Assembly: GCA_027625915.1 (NCBI GenBank)
Contig: JANTQA010000032.1
Location: 8,742,001-8,806,000 of the forward strand
Origin: Anaeramoeba flamelloides
Lineage: Eukaryota > Metamonada > Anaeramoebidae
Direction: 5' to 3'
Length of the DNA stretch: 64,000 nucleotides
In this document: in pieces, positions 23,777 to 35,378 of the stretch
Position numbering within the stretch: the stretch's first letter is position 1
Layout of the letters: the number at the start of each line of letters is the position of its first letter
Made by a program: the position numbers and the translations under genes
Notes under the pieces: generated by a model
What the model was told of the DNA's origin: nothing
Databases searched by the model: none
What the model saw: the letters and a program-made list of their open reading frames with translations, nothing else

Positions 23777-26700
23777 ATGACTTTTCCCAAAAATCTAAAA
23801 AATTGGGAAAAGGGAACGTGCTTTTCAAGCCGAAGAAAGCAAAAAAAATTTTTTCAAAAATATTCCAAAGACTTGTTGGTACAATTTGAAAAATTAGGAA
23901 CCAAGTCTGTCTCAAAAGAAAAAGGGGACGTTTCTGATTTGTCATTAAATTTATTTTGGTATCTTGATAAGAAACAGCTGATTTATTTAAGGAAGCATGA
24001 ATCACGACGTAAAAAAGGGAAAAAGTCTTCATATAAAACAAAGGAGGAATTTTTGGCAAGGTATTTACACAAAGATCTTAGTCTAAATATCCTGTTGTGT
24101 CTCAAGCATTTGACATTAGAAAACACCTATCGGGAAATAAGTGAGGAAGAGAAAGGGAATGGTAATGGGAATGATAATGATAATGATCATGATAATCATA
24201 ATGGGAATTCCTTGTACATCAAAGGATTTGCAACATATATGATTGATCATTTGTTTGCCATAACAAGCGAATTGGTCCGGGACAAAGCCCATACTGCCTC
24301 TGAACAGATTGTACCGTTACTCAGGATGGTTTTGCAAAGAAAGATGATCTTTCATAAGAAGCACGAAAAGAAACAGGTTCCTCTAGCTGTTCATATTGTA
24401 CAAATTTTGGAATCGCTTTGTGAAAATGAGGAAGCAGTGAAAGAGATTGGCAACGAGAGAAATATAACAAAATTGATAACAATTACTGGTATCAAAGAAT
24501 TCGATTCTGTGTTCACTTTTTTCGTCATGAGAAGAGTCTTAACGAAAGTGGGAAGGCAAGCAATTCGTTTCAAAAACACAAATTTTTTCCAAACAAACCC
24601 TCAATTTTTAAAACATATAATCTCAATGATCGGCCCAAACGGCGGTTGGCCATTTCTGTGGTTACTTGAACTATTAACGGACTTGATTGAATTGATTGGT
24701 CAAACAATTAAAATGGAAAAATCTGAGAGGATTTTGAGAATTTTTGAAAAGAATAATGGTTATAACAAGCTAACGGAAATTGCCCACCAACTTTTAGAAA
24801 AAGGTGGAGGGCAAGAGGTTTGTTCCTTTTTACGATTACTAAAAGATTTTGTCATAATTGGGGTACCCATTCCAAATACAAAAACAAACACAAAAACAGC
24901 CACCTTTCAAGACCCAAACTCTGACAAAAAAAAATTCAAAAAGTCAATCTCAGATCTTGAATTAGAAACAAGAAAAACAAGAAAAAAGGAAAAAAATGGA
25001 GATGATCAAATTTCAACTTCAGGATCCGTAATTGAAAAAGGAAAAAAACAGCAAAAAGATGAGAAAATTAAAATTGATACTAATACCGATAATATTAACA
25101 CCGAGATCAATACTAGTGACAGTTCTGAAAAAGAATCAGAAATCGAAAATGATGAGAAAACTGAACAACAACCAGATTCTGAAACAGAAAAACAAAATTC
25201 TGATGATAATTCAACATCAACACAAGGGAATTCTGGCAATTCAAAAACGGAAACAGAATTAGAGACAAATTCCGAAAAGGAATTTAAAAACGAGAAGGAG
25301 TCAGAATCAAACTCGGAAGATGTGTCTACTCATGAAAAAGAAAAAACAAAAAAGAAAATTGTAATTGAAAAAAATTATAAAAAAAACAAAAATGAGAATC
25401 AACTAGAATTAGAATCTGAAGACGGCTACCACCAAGACACTCTTAACAAAAGAAATGAAGGGGAAGGTGAAGATAATGGAATTCAAAAAAATAAGGTCTT
25501 CTTGAAACCAAATGAAAAAGTATATGATATTATATTAGAAATATCTCTCTCTAAAAAAGGAAAAGAAATATGCAATGAAACTTTAATTTCTATTATTATA
25601 GAAATACTAAATACCTATACTAAATATTGGAGAATTGTGAATAAAGAAGAGCCAATCCGACAAATGTTTAAATTATTTTTTAAATTAAAACCCACAGTCA
25701 AGCAATCTTTATTAATTGCATTCCAAAATTTGGTCGAAGCAATTTTTGAAGAATTTTCAAATAAGAAGAAGAAGAAGAAGAAGAAGAACAACAACAACAA
25801 CAACAACAATGATGGTGATAATAATAACAACAGCGATGGTGGCAGTGATCACAAGCTCAATCAAAGAACAGTAAAACAATTACAAAATGATCAAGAAATA
25901 TTAGAAATGGTAAAAACCTTCCTTGGATTTATTGATAACAAAAATTCACAAGAGGGGACAAATTTTATATTGTTTACACATATTAATAAAATGATTCAAA
26001 GTAGAACGGAGTGGGGATCCTTTCTTAGAAAAGCAGGCATTTTACCAATTATAATCTCTCATTTGAAACTGCAGACTAGTGGAAGAGAAAACGAGCAAAT
26101 TGTTCTTTGCTTATTAGAGTTTTTATCGTATTTTTTACCAATTTCAGAATTAAATAGAAAAGGATTTTTCCAACTTGGAGGATATCAAGAAATCAAGCAT
26201 TGCTTATTAAGTGATCAATTAAGATGGTCTTCTTTAAATATTTTAACACAAATAGTCAAAGTTGTTGAAGAAAAAGAAAGTTTCCAAATTATTCAAGATT
26301 TAATTCTTTTGTTAAATAATACTGGCAATGGTAATTTATTATCTATGAATGTTTTTGCGATCCGAAATGACGTTTTGACAGCTTTATCAACTATGGCACT
26401 CTTGAATTCAAAAATTAAAAACCATTTTTTTGCAAATGGTGGATTTAAATGGATTTTCAATATTTTAAAATCACTAAGTTCAACAATTTATCAATTAACA
26501 AAATCATTAGAAAAAGAGAATGAAAAAAAAAAACCCAGAAAAAAATTAACTTTAAAAGATATTTATAATCGATTTAATTTTTCCCAGCCAAACCAAAAAA
26601 ATAATAATGAGCAACTTTCGGAAACAAATGAAATTGATCATTCAGAAATTAATTTATATGGAACATATTTATTTATTGATACCCTATTGAGAACTGTCTC

Positions 26701-29700
26701 AACAATGATTAATAATAATACGGATAATAAAAAAATGATTGATCAAATTTTTTTAGATTTAAATAATTCATTATTTATTCCATTGATGAAACTTCAGTTA
26801 TTTAAATCTAAATATATTGCTTTATTATTTCATAGTTTAATTAATTTGTCCACTGGTGGGAATTGGTCACAATATCCAAAATATGGAATAGATTACCAAT
26901 TTCCGAATTATTCAAAATTAAATCAACATTTATTAAATTTCCCATTAAATTTAATTTTACCGACATTGGATAACAAAAAAAATCAAGATAATGACAAATT
27001 GGTACTCGATCACCACAAAAACTTCTTCTTTTTAAATGAATTATTACAAAATCCAATTACTAATTTAGAAATTTTTACTTTATATTCCCAAAAAGAAATT
27101 TATTTTAATAATATCACCAAAAACAAAAACAGCAATCAACCACAAACAAACCCGATTCTTATTCAATACCCACAAATTATTAATTTAATTCTCAAAATTA
27201 TACTTTATCTCTTTAAGTATTTTAAAATTAATTTTAATAATAAAGCAAATGCAAAACAAGAAATAGAAACACTAAATGGAAAAAAAAAAAAAAAAGAAAA
27301 CGAAAAAAATAAAAAAAAAGAAAAAATAAAAAAAAAATATTTTAATGGAAAATTAAATATTAAAGAAGAAATTATTTTAATATTAAAACATTTAATTACA
27401 TTAATAAAATCAAACCCTTCAAATAGTTCACGACTTAACAAAATGGGATTTTTAAAAATATTATTAAACGAATTTAAGGAAATTTTTTTAGATCAAAAAC
27501 ATGAATTATATCATATATTTTTCCAATTATTTGAAACAATCTCTTTAACAATGGTCACATCACAATCTCTTAAACTATATTTTTCTTTAATGAATAAACA
27601 AAAATATCCAATAAATCTATTAATATCATTAGTTAAAATGTGTAGAAAGAAATTCGTTCCAAATAATTATATTGAATTTAATTATAATAATAATAGTAGC
27701 AGTAGTGATAATAAGAACAACAATGTTAAACAACAAACTGGTGAACTAAAATTTGAAAAAATCATTAATCAATCTTTATTTAACATTAAAGGATATACTT
27801 TGTCAATTTGGTTTAATATTAGATCATTTGGTAATTTAACAAAAAACGCAAAAATTAATATCATTAATTTGTATTTAAATGAAAATAATAATATGCAATT
27901 TTCAATTAATATAAATGGGAATATTAATATTGAATTAAAACTAAAACAAAAACAAATAATTAACCTAAATTTCACAAATAAAAAAATAATTTCTAATCAA
28001 TGGTATCACTTGCTCTTCACTCAAAAGGCATCTTCTAAAAATAAAAAACAAGGTAGTCCATTATTTTTCTATTTAAATGGCATCTTCATTGAAAAAAAGG
28101 AAATTTATTACCCACTATTTAATAAAAATAAAAGATCAAGCCTCAAATTTGGAGGGTGGATAAAAAAACAAAATAATAAAAACATAAGCTGGCAATTTAC
28201 AAACCCAACAATTTTCACACGTCAGTTGAAAAATGAGCAGATATTTATATTATACACTTTAGGGTTTAATTATGATTATTATTTATTCCATAAAACATTA
28301 AGTACCTTTTTATTACATGAAGAAATTATTAATAATCCAAAATATCTTAATTTTTTCGAAGAGCATTTAAATTTAATTGTTAATTGGAAAAAGCAACCCA
28401 CTGAATTTTTAAAAAAGAAAATTCTGTTTTCTTTTATTATTAGAAAGTCTTTAATCAAAATCAAGTTGAGCAAAAATGAGATTCAAGAAAATAATTCAAA
28501 ATCTTCAACAGATAGATTAACAATTATTAACAAATATTATAATCAGAAATTTGTGAATCCAAACAACTGCTATTGCAATTATTATAAAAATCATTTTTTT
28601 AAACAATCCTTGCAATCCATTGGAGGAGTCAATTGCCTATTAACATTTTTGGCTCAAACTTTATTTCGAAAAAACAATGAATACCAATTCAATTCTTTAC
28701 ATTTAATTAAACATTATATGATCAACCAACCACCAAAATTATTAATGAAGGAAAAGACAATTTTCCATTTATTATCCTTTTTATTTATAAATAAAAATTG
28801 GAACATGACTACAAAAATGTTTAAATTAATTTTTAATTTCAGTGGTGCCAAAGTAATTAAATATTCTAAGAATAAACCTGAAAAATTTGAATTGGAAGGG
28901 TTTTTCACAAATATGCCTGCACTCTTTGAATTAATTCTCAATTGGGAAATTTGGGAAAACCAACCAATGGAATATAAAATTAATATTTTTAATATCATAA
29001 TAATATTAATTTCGAAAAATTACACTTTTCACAAAATAAATATTTCTCAATTGCAGAAATCACAATTTCTATTAAAAATATTTAATTTAATAAAAGAACA
29101 CCCAGCAATAAATTATAAAATTACACAAAAGATTCTAAAGATTTTTAATGCTATCGATCAAACAACAAATGGCTTATTAAACATTTTAAATTTATTAATT
29201 GAAACACAATATTTAGATTTTAATCAAAAAGAAAAAAAAGAGAGTAGCATTATCAAAAAACATCGAAATAAATATAAAAAAAATAACAAAATTCTTAATT
29301 TTACAAATTCGATCAATAATGACCCGATTCAACAAAATAGAATTCTATTTATAAATTATTTATCGGATACAATTAAAAATAACCAAAATACACCATTTGT
29401 TTCAGATTTTATCTTAAAATGCGATTCAGAAAATTTGGTATCAATTTTAAGACACCCAAGTGTTTCGATTCGAACCTCCGTTTTAAAGTTAATTAGATCA
29501 TTTTTATTTTCATCAAAATTTTTATATAGGTTTCAAGAAAAACATGGCTTTAATTTAATTGGACATTTTCTTTCATATTTTGAAATAAATAATGAAATTT
29601 TAGATTTTTTGTTTTTGATTACCAAAATATGCTATCAGATTATACCAATTAAAATTTTAATTTCCAATTCTACTCTTTTTGCTTTCAAAACACAGGTATT

Positions 29701-32700
29701 AGATAGATTATTAAATTTATTCAAAAATTCGAATTTGGTGGAAAAATATAAATATATTCAAAATGGTTTAATAGATTTACTATGTGAAATCATTTTATCT
29801 GAAACTAAGGAAGTAAAAAAATTAAAAAATAATAAGGAACTATTAAAGGATATTAAAACAAACCTTTTAGAAAAAGGAAAGGGTAAGAAAAGCAGAGGAA
29901 AAGGAAAAAAGGCCAAGAAAATAAAAGAGAAAGAAGAAAAAAAAAGTAGTGGAAAAGCAAAATTATCAATTATTAATGAGGCAAAATTATTTTTAAGAAA
30001 TATAGGAAGATTTTCAATAAATTTTGATCAGGGAATTGGTAGGGTATTTAGACAAATTATTAGATTAGTTAGTAAATTAGAAACCGAACTTGGCAGTGAA
30101 ATTATTAGATCCATTCAACAATCTGTCTTTTTGACAATTTTTAAAATCATTGAGAAAAAAATTACAAATTTAAAAGACAAAGTCGAACAAGACCGTATTT
30201 TTAGAGACAATGTTCGTGATTTTACTAAATTTGCATACCGAATGACCATTTACTGGATAGTGTATAGCCAAAAATCCAACAAAAAAAATATTAGAAATAA
30301 TTTCCCAACAAATAATGATTTATTTTTTATTGATCAAATTTTCAAGTTTTTTATTAAATTACAAGAAATTGAAATCTTTGTTTTTTTAAAAGATCTTTTA
30401 TGTAAAACAATTATTCTAATATTATTTAATAAATTAAATAATTATTCAATTCAAATCTTATGCTTAAATTTATTAAAAAACAATCATAAGTTATTTGATT
30501 ACATACTACAAAAAGATAGATTTGATTCTTTATTAAAATATAGCTTATGTTCAATTGTTTTGTATAATAAAGAACAGAGACAAAAAATAAAAAAGAAAAA
30601 TAATGAAAATGGAAAGAAATTAGAAAAAGAAACCGAAAAAGAAAAACAAAAAGGAATCGAAAGGGGAAAAGGAAAAGGAAAGGAAAAGGAAAAGGAAAAG
30701 GAAAAGGAAAATGAAAATGAAAATGAAAATAAAAAGGAAAATGGCAGTAAAAAAGAAAAGGGAAATAAAAAAGAAAAGGAAAAGGAAAAAAAGACATTGG
30801 AAGAAAAAAAAATAAATAAAGGAGTAGAGTTTAATAATTTAGCTGAAGGATTATTAAAAGAGATTTTTAAAAGAATGAAAAAAAAATTTCTTGAAAAAAT
30901 TTTTAAAAAGGATTTTTATAAGCAAGCAAGAAAAACTTTACAACAAAATAAAAAAAAATATATTAATTGGGAAAAAAAAACAATTGAAAAATATTTGAAA
31001 TTTATTAGATTTTTAACAAACAACCCTCGAATTTATAGAAGGGAATCCAATACTGACTTTCTGCCACCACCCCCAAATTTAGATCAAGTGCAAATAAATT
31101 TCATTTTAAATAAATTTAATAATCAAATTGAAACACAAAAAAAAATTGAAAACCGAAAACTATTGAATAAATTAAGGAATGATTATCAAACAACTAAATT
31201 ATGGGGGACAATTATTAAACAAATGACTAACGAAAGAGCAGTATTGTTTCAAAAACCATATTTAACACTATTTTTAAAAGATTCAACTGAAGGTCCAATG
31301 CGAGTTAGAAAAAGATTAAAAAAAAATTTTATATATAATGAAGATGAAATTAATAAATATTTGAAAAAGTTTAATTTTATAAATCAAAAAAATAATCAAA
31401 AAGAATTAAAAAAATTTAAAAATCAATTAATTAAAGAAAATAAGATATTCAAAAAAATATCATTGGATAATTATTTAAATATAATAAAATTTAAGAAACA
31501 GAAGAAGAGAAATAAGAATAAGAAGGATAATGACATAATTAACAATAAAGAAATAATCAAAACATTATGCCATAGAGATTTCGATTATTATAAAATCATT
31601 CAAGATATTAATCCAAAAATAAAAACAAATAAATTTAATATTCAAATTTGTAATAATACTCAATCATTTGATAATTCTAATTGCCAAGGAGAAATTATTT
31701 TTGGTAAAAAATCTTTCCATCTGTTATTAAATAATACAAAGAATAATAGTCATAAAAAAAAAAAATATAAGCAATTTGATTATATATTAATTAGAGAATT
31801 ATACCCACAAAGATATTTTTTAAAAGATATAGCTTTAGAAATAATATTTACTAATGGGAAAACTTTATTTTTAATTTACAATAATAAATCACAAAGAGAC
31901 GAAACGTTCAAAATATTGAAATCCCAAGATTTACAAAATATTAGTCAATTATTGGGTAAACATTTTGATAAATTTTTACCATTAAGGAAATGTATTCAAT
32001 TATGGAAAACTAGAAAAATTTCCAATTTCCAATATTTGATGTGGCTAAATACCCTAGCTAGCAGAACTTTTAATGATTTAAACCAATATCCAATTTTCCC
32101 ATATTTGATTTCAAATTATAATAGTCCCGAATTAGATGTTACAAATAGAGATAATTTTAGAGACCTTCGGGTTTTAATGGGTTGTTTAAATAGATTTAGA
32201 AAAGAAAGATATTTAGAAAATTATGAAAATATAAAAAGTAAAAACTTCAAAAATATGAAACAAAAAGAAAAAGGAAAAGGAAAAGGAAAAGAAAATGAAA
32301 ATAAAAATGAAAATGAAAAGGAAAAGGAAACTGAAAGGGAAACTGGTAATGTTAAAGAGCAGGAAAAGAATATTATGCCATATCATTATTCCAATTTTTC
32401 ATCAAATTTTCAAACAGTATTATTTTATTTAATGAGAATTGAACCCTTTTATTCAAAATTATCGGGAATGAAAAAACAATTAAACAACGAAGATTTATTT
32501 ATTTCAATTAAAAATTCTTATAAACAATCAAGTAGCTTATTATTAAATGATATAAAAGAATTAATTCCAGAATATTTTTATTTCCCAGAAATGTTTATTA
32601 ATATTAATGGCTTCCATTTTGGACACCAAAATAAAAACTTTATTTATGATATAGATTTACCTACATGGGCAAATAATGATATTAGATTGTTTATCAAAAA

Positions 32701-34045
32701 ACAAAGAGAAATATTAGAATCCGAAAAAGTTTCACAAACATTAAATTATTGGATTGATCATATTTTTGGATATAAATTATTTGGAGAAAAGGTGAAAGAT
32801 TCTATTAACGTTTATCATCCAATTTGTTATCAACAAGAAAAAGATAAGGAAAGGGAAAAGGAAAACGAAAAGGAAAATGAACAGGAAAGGGAAGAAGAAG
32901 AAAAAAAGCAAAAGGAAAGCGAAAAGGAAAATGAATACAAGAAAGGAGAAATGAAAAGAAGAAGAGAAATTAAATTAAGGGGGCAAATACCAACACAATT
33001 ATTTCAAAAGCCCCACCCGACTAGAAAGGGGGCAGGCCCAAGAATTAAAAGTGTTGGTGTGACTGTTATCACAGAAGAAATGCAAGAAACGAAAGATATG
33101 TGGAAACATAAATTTGATAATAGATTACAAAAACAAATCTTCACCAATCCACAGGAATTTGAGTATTCTGAATATTCTGCCTTTAATGGTAAAATAGATA
33201 AATTAATATTATTGTTTGAAAAAAATATCATTTTGCCACTGTCAAAGAATCAACAAATCTTAAGATTAAAACTTAACGATATAATACTTAATTGGTCAAA
33301 ATATGACTCAAATTTAATCATTTCACAATACGAGACTAATAAAATCCAACTCATGAAATCAAATAAATTTAAAAAACCAATTAGCCATTGCATTATCCAC
33401 AACAATGGTACCAATTTAATAATTTGTTCAGTTGGCAACTGTTTAATAGTCTGGGAACCAGTCATTGGTCAAAATGGCATTGTAGATCTTTTAGAAAAGA
33501 CTATATTATTTGGCCACGACCAAAAGATTACTTGCTTATCAGAAATGTCAGAATATCAAATGACCGCATCGGGCTCACAAGACGGAACATGTATTTTATG
33601 GGATACAAATAAATGGAAGCCTATTACCTCTTTAAATAATCACGAGGGCAGTGTTTCTGTAATCGAATATTCCAAAATTTCTGGGGATATAATAACCTTT
33701 ACACATAACAAGAAAAATTATGATAACATTTTAAGGTTATGGAATGTAAATGGATTTTTAATAAAAACAATCAAGCTACAAAATGGAATTAATGGGTATG
33801 TGAAATCAGCCTTGATCACTCATGGTGTAGAAGGTATTGCTAGAAACGTTGTCATATTAGGAATGAAAAATGGATTGATCTCGTTTTATGATGCTTTTGA
33901 TTTGTCTTTTATCACTAATTTAAAATCTCAAAATAAAGTACCAATAACAGCTTTAGCCACTTCGTTGAATTCTAAACGATTATTCTCTGCCGAAAAAAAT
34001 GGCTTGATACATGTTTGGGAAAAAAAATTGAAAAACAAAAATTAA
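23777..34045 (+). CDS. Giant BEACH-WD40 protein (LvsA/WDFY3/neurobeachin class)
   Basis: An unbroken frame of 3422 codons without introns. Order: N-terminal helical/armadillo-like region (residues ~1-400); acidic-basic low-complexity insert (~410-590); further helical repeats with a Lys-then-Asn codon run near 665; a LamG/concanavalin-A-like fold at ~1330-1475 (LSIWFNIRSFG, NQWYHLLFTQ, FFYLNGIFIE); long helical middle; Lys/Glu repeats at ~2280-2340; PH-like lead-in at ~2590-2720; BEACH domain from FQYLMWLNTLASRTFNDLNQ (~2752) through DLPTWA, LNYWIDHIFGYKLFG and NVYHPICY (~3017); C-terminal WD40 repeats (~3200-3420, e.g. ASGSQDGTCILWD). Family members are scaffolds in vesicle fusion/fission, lysosome function, autophagy and cytokinesis. 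Length is close to Dictyostelium LvsA-type proteins. Two KE/EN-rich inserts interrupt the BEACH domain region, at ~2835-2865 and ~3020-3060. Start: first ATG of the frame, before KNLKNWEKG. Confidence 0.95.
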   Translation: MTFPKNLKNWEKGTCFSSRRKQKKFFQKYSKDLLVQFEKLGTKSVSKEKGDVSDLSLNLFWYLDKKQLIYLRKHESRRKKGKKSSYKTKEEFLARYLHKDLSLNILLCLKHLTLENTYREISEEEKGNGNGNDNDNDHDNHNGNSLYIKGFATYMIDHLFAITSELVRDKAHTASEQIVPLLRMVLQRKMIFHKKHEKKQVPLAVHIVQILESLCENEEAVKEIGNERNITKLITITGIKEFDSVFTFFVMRRVLTKVGRQAIRFKNTNFFQTNPQFLKHIISMIGPNGGWPFLWLLELLTDLIELIGQTIKMEKSERILRIFEKNNGYNKLTEIAHQLLEKGGGQEVCSFLRLLKDFVIIGVPIPNTKTNTKTATFQDPNSDKKKFKKSISDLELETRKTRKKEKNGDDQISTSGSVIEKGKKQQKDEKIKIDTNTDNINTEINTSDSSEKESEIENDEKTEQQPDSETEKQNSDDNSTSTQGNSGNSKTETELETNSEKEFKNEKESESNSEDVSTHEKEKTKKKIVIEKNYKKNKNENQLELESEDGYHQDTLNKRNEGEGEDNGIQKNKVFLKPNEKVYDIILEISLSKKGKEICNETLISIIIEILNTYTKYWRIVNKEEPIRQMFKLFFKLKPTVKQSLLIAFQNLVEAIFEEFSNKKKKKKKKNNNNNNNNDGDNNNNSDGGSDHKLNQRTVKQLQNDQEILEMVKTFLGFIDNKNSQEGTNFILFTHINKMIQSRTEWGSFLRKAGILPIIISHLKLQTSGRENEQIVLCLLEFLSYFLPISELNRKGFFQLGGYQEIKHCLLSDQLRWSSLNILTQIVKVVEEKESFQIIQDLILLLNNTGNGNLLSMNVFAIRNDVLTALSTMALLNSKIKNHFFANGGFKWIFNILKSLSSTIYQLTKSLEKENEKKKPRKKLTLKDIYNRFNFSQPNQKNNNEQLSETNEIDHSEINLYGTYLFIDTLLRTVSTMINNNTDNKKMIDQIFLDLNNSLFIPLMKLQLFKSKYIALLFHSLINLSTGGNWSQYPKYGIDYQFPNYSKLNQHLLNFPLNLILPTLDNKKNQDNDKLVLDHHKNFFFLNELLQNPITNLEIFTLYSQKEIYFNNITKNKNSNQPQTNPILIQYPQIINLILKIILYLFKYFKINFNNKANAKQEIETLNGKKKKKENEKNKKKEKIKKKYFNGKLNIKEEIILILKHLITLIKSNPSNSSRLNKMGFLKILLNEFKEIFLDQKHELYHIFFQLFETISLTMVTSQSLKLYFSLMNKQKYPINLLISLVKMCRKKFVPNNYIEFNYNNNSSSSDNKNNNVKQQTGELKFEKIINQSLFNIKGYTLSIWFNIRSFGNLTKNAKINIINLYLNENNNMQFSININGNINIELKLKQKQIINLNFTNKKIISNQWYHLLFTQKASSKNKKQGSPLFFYLNGIFIEKKEIYYPLFNKNKRSSLKFGGWIKKQNNKNISWQFTNPTIFTRQLKNEQIFILYTLGFNYDYYLFHKTLSTFLLHEEIINNPKYLNFFEEHLNLIVNWKKQPTEFLKKKILFSFIIRKSLIKIKLSKNEIQENNSKSSTDRLTIINKYYNQKFVNPNNCYCNYYKNHFFKQSLQSIGGVNCLLTFLAQTLFRKNNEYQFNSLHLIKHYMINQPPKLLMKEKTIFHLLSFLFINKNWNMTTKMFKLIFNFSGAKVIKYSKNKPEKFELEGFFTNMPALFELILNWEIWENQPMEYKINIFNIIIILISKNYTFHKINISQLQKSQFLLKIFNLIKEHPAINYKITQKILKIFNAIDQTTNGLLNILNLLIETQYLDFNQKEKKESSIIKKHRNKYKKNNKILNFTNSINNDPIQQNRILFINYLSDTIKNNQNTPFVSDFILKCDSENLVSILRHPSVSIRTSVLKLIRSFLFSSKFLYRFQEKHGFNLIGHFLSYFEINNEILDFLFLITKICYQIIPIKILISNSTLFAFKTQVLDRLLNLFKNSNLVEKYKYIQNGLIDLLCEIILSETKEVKKLKNNKELLKDIKTNLLEKGKGKKSRGKGKKAKKIKEKEEKKSSGKAKLSIINEAKLFLRNIGRFSINFDQGIGRVFRQIIRLVSKLETELGSEIIRSIQQSVFLTIFKIIEKKITNLKDKVEQDRIFRDNVRDFTKFAYRMTIYWIVYSQKSNKKNIRNNFPTNNDLFFIDQIFKFFIKLQEIEIFVFLKDLLCKTIILILFNKLNNYSIQILCLNLLKNNHKLFDYILQKDRFDSLLKYSLCSIVLYNKEQRQKIKKKNNENGKKLEKETEKEKQKGIERGKGKGKEKEKEKEKENENENENKKENGSKKEKGNKKEKEKEKKTLEEKKINKGVEFNNLAEGLLKEIFKRMKKKFLEKIFKKDFYKQARKTLQQNKKKYINWEKKTIEKYLKFIRFLTNNPRIYRRESNTDFLPPPPNLDQVQINFILNKFNNQIETQKKIENRKLLNKLRNDYQTTKLWGTIIKQMTNERAVLFQKPYLTLFLKDSTEGPMRVRKRLKKNFIYNEDEINKYLKKFNFINQKNNQKELKKFKNQLIKENKIFKKISLDNYLNIIKFKKQKKRNKNKKDNDIINNKEIIKTLCHRDFDYYKIIQDINPKIKTNKFNIQICNNTQSFDNSNCQGEIIFGKKSFHLLLNNTKNNSHKKKKYKQFDYILIRELYPQRYFLKDIALEIIFTNGKTLFLIYNNKSQRDETFKILKSQDLQNISQLLGKHFDKFLPLRKCIQLWKTRKISNFQYLMWLNTLASRTFNDLNQYPIFPYLISNYNSPELDVTNRDNFRDLRVLMGCLNRFRKERYLENYENIKSKNFKNMKQKEKGKGKGKENENKNENEKEKETERETGNVKEQEKNIMPYHYSNFSSNFQTVLFYLMRIEPFYSKLSGMKKQLNNEDLFISIKNSYKQSSSLLLNDIKELIPEYFYFPEMFININGFHFGHQNKNFIYDIDLPTWANNDIRLFIKKQREILESEKVSQTLNYWIDHIFGYKLFGEKVKDSINVYHPICYQQEKDKEREKENEKENEQEREEEEKKQKESEKENEYKKGEMKRRREIKLRGQIPTQLFQKPHPTRKGAGPRIKSVGVTVITEEMQETKDMWKHKFDNRLQKQIFTNPQEFEYSEYSAFNGKIDKLILLFEKNIILPLSKNQQILRLKLNDIILNWSKYDSNLIISQYETNKIQLMKSNKFKKPISHCIIHNNGTNLIICSVGNCLIVWEPVIGQNGIVDLLEKTILFGHDQKITCLSEMSEYQMTASGSQDGTCILWDTNKWKPITSLNNHEGSVSVIEYSKISGDIITFTHNKKNYDNILRLWNVNGFLIKTIKLQNGINGYVKSALITHGVEGIARNVVILGMKNGLISFYDAFDLSFITNLKSQNKVPITALATSLNSKRLFSAEKNGLIHVWEKKLKNKN
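25768..25847 (+). repeat. In-frame AAG then AAC trinucleotide runs in the BEACH gene
   Basis: Consecutive AAG codons pass into AAC codons and then mixed Asn/Asp/Ser/Gly codons, giving poly-Lys then poly-Asn. A typical length-variable coding microsatellite. Confidence 0.85.
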
Positions 34046-35378
34046 AAAAAAATTTCCTAATTATTTTAATTTTTTTTTATTATTATTTTAGTATTAAATT
34101 AACAGACCATTTTTACAGAAAGGTATAAAGGTTTAAAAATTTATTACCAATCATTAATATACCCAAAATAACGTTTTTTGATCATTAAAACTTTCGCATA
34201 AAAAAAAGTTTGTTTATTTCTGAATAAAATAATTTTTTACCCTTTTTATAATTTTTTTCATTTTTTTACTGTTTACAATGGCTCAGTTCAAAATTGGTTA
34301 ATACAGTAATTATTTAATTAGAATATCAATAATTTATATAAGAAATTTCTCTAAAACCAAAAATATTACATTTTTATTTTATAAAAAAAAAATTTCAAAC
34401 AGACTTCATACGATCTTATTATTACTTGAAATTTTTTTTTAATTTTGAATTTTGAATTTTTAAAAGTAAAATTTTACATAACAAGACTGAATTTTGAAAT
34501 AAATTTGTAGAATTTTTCATTCTCAAATTGGAAATTAATGTTAAAAAAATAAAGATAATTTTTTAGGAAAGAAAAATGTGTAGAATTTTGGAAATCATTC
34601 TTTTATTCCCCTTTTACAAGTTTTAAGAAATTTTATTATTGAAAGAGATTTTATTTTTTTGTAATAAGATTTGTAAATTAGAGTCATTGGAATATTTATT
34701 ATCAAGTATTGATCATATGGTAACTGTATTATAATAAAAATGTTTTGAAATATCAATATTTATTAATTATTTTCGAAGTTGAATTCTATTAAAATAAAAT
34801 TCAAAAACAAAAAGTTTGTTTTTCCTAAATTCTAGAAAATTGAAAATATTTTAATCAAATTCGGTTCATTATTTAAAATTTTCTCCAATAATTAGTGAGT
34901 AAACCTTCAACATAGATTCTCTTTTTGGTATAATTTTCAGTAATTATTTGTGGTTGTATTTGAAAGAGAAAAAATCACAAACTTTATTTTTTAACACAGG
35001 TTTTTAGGTTCTGAAGAGGCCTCTTTTTAAGAACTAAAGATTTTCTCTTCCTTATATTTTATAAATATTATTTTTTTTACAGCCACCTGACCATAATAAA
35101 AATCTACGGTTTGTAGTTCTTAAAAATCAAATCACAGTTTTTGATTTTTTTTTACTCCCTTATTTAAATCTTTTTGAAATGAAAAATAAATTCCATTCCA
35201 AAGAATCTTCAAAAAAGCGTGAAGACTAAAGTTTTGACAAATCATATTTAAACCAGCTCAAGAATTTTCTTGATAACACTTTAAACATGGAATCAATTAT
35301 CTTAATTTCCTGTCTTTGAGAAACTATTTGATAAATTATTTAAATTTATTTTTTCTATTTTTTCTTCTTACAAACATA
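34046..35378. other. Gap downstream of the BEACH gene
   Basis: No gene recognised. AT-rich, with AATAAA near 34222 as a possible polyadenylation signal for the BEACH transcript. The upstream control region of the 35379 gene should also lie here. Confidence 0.45.
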
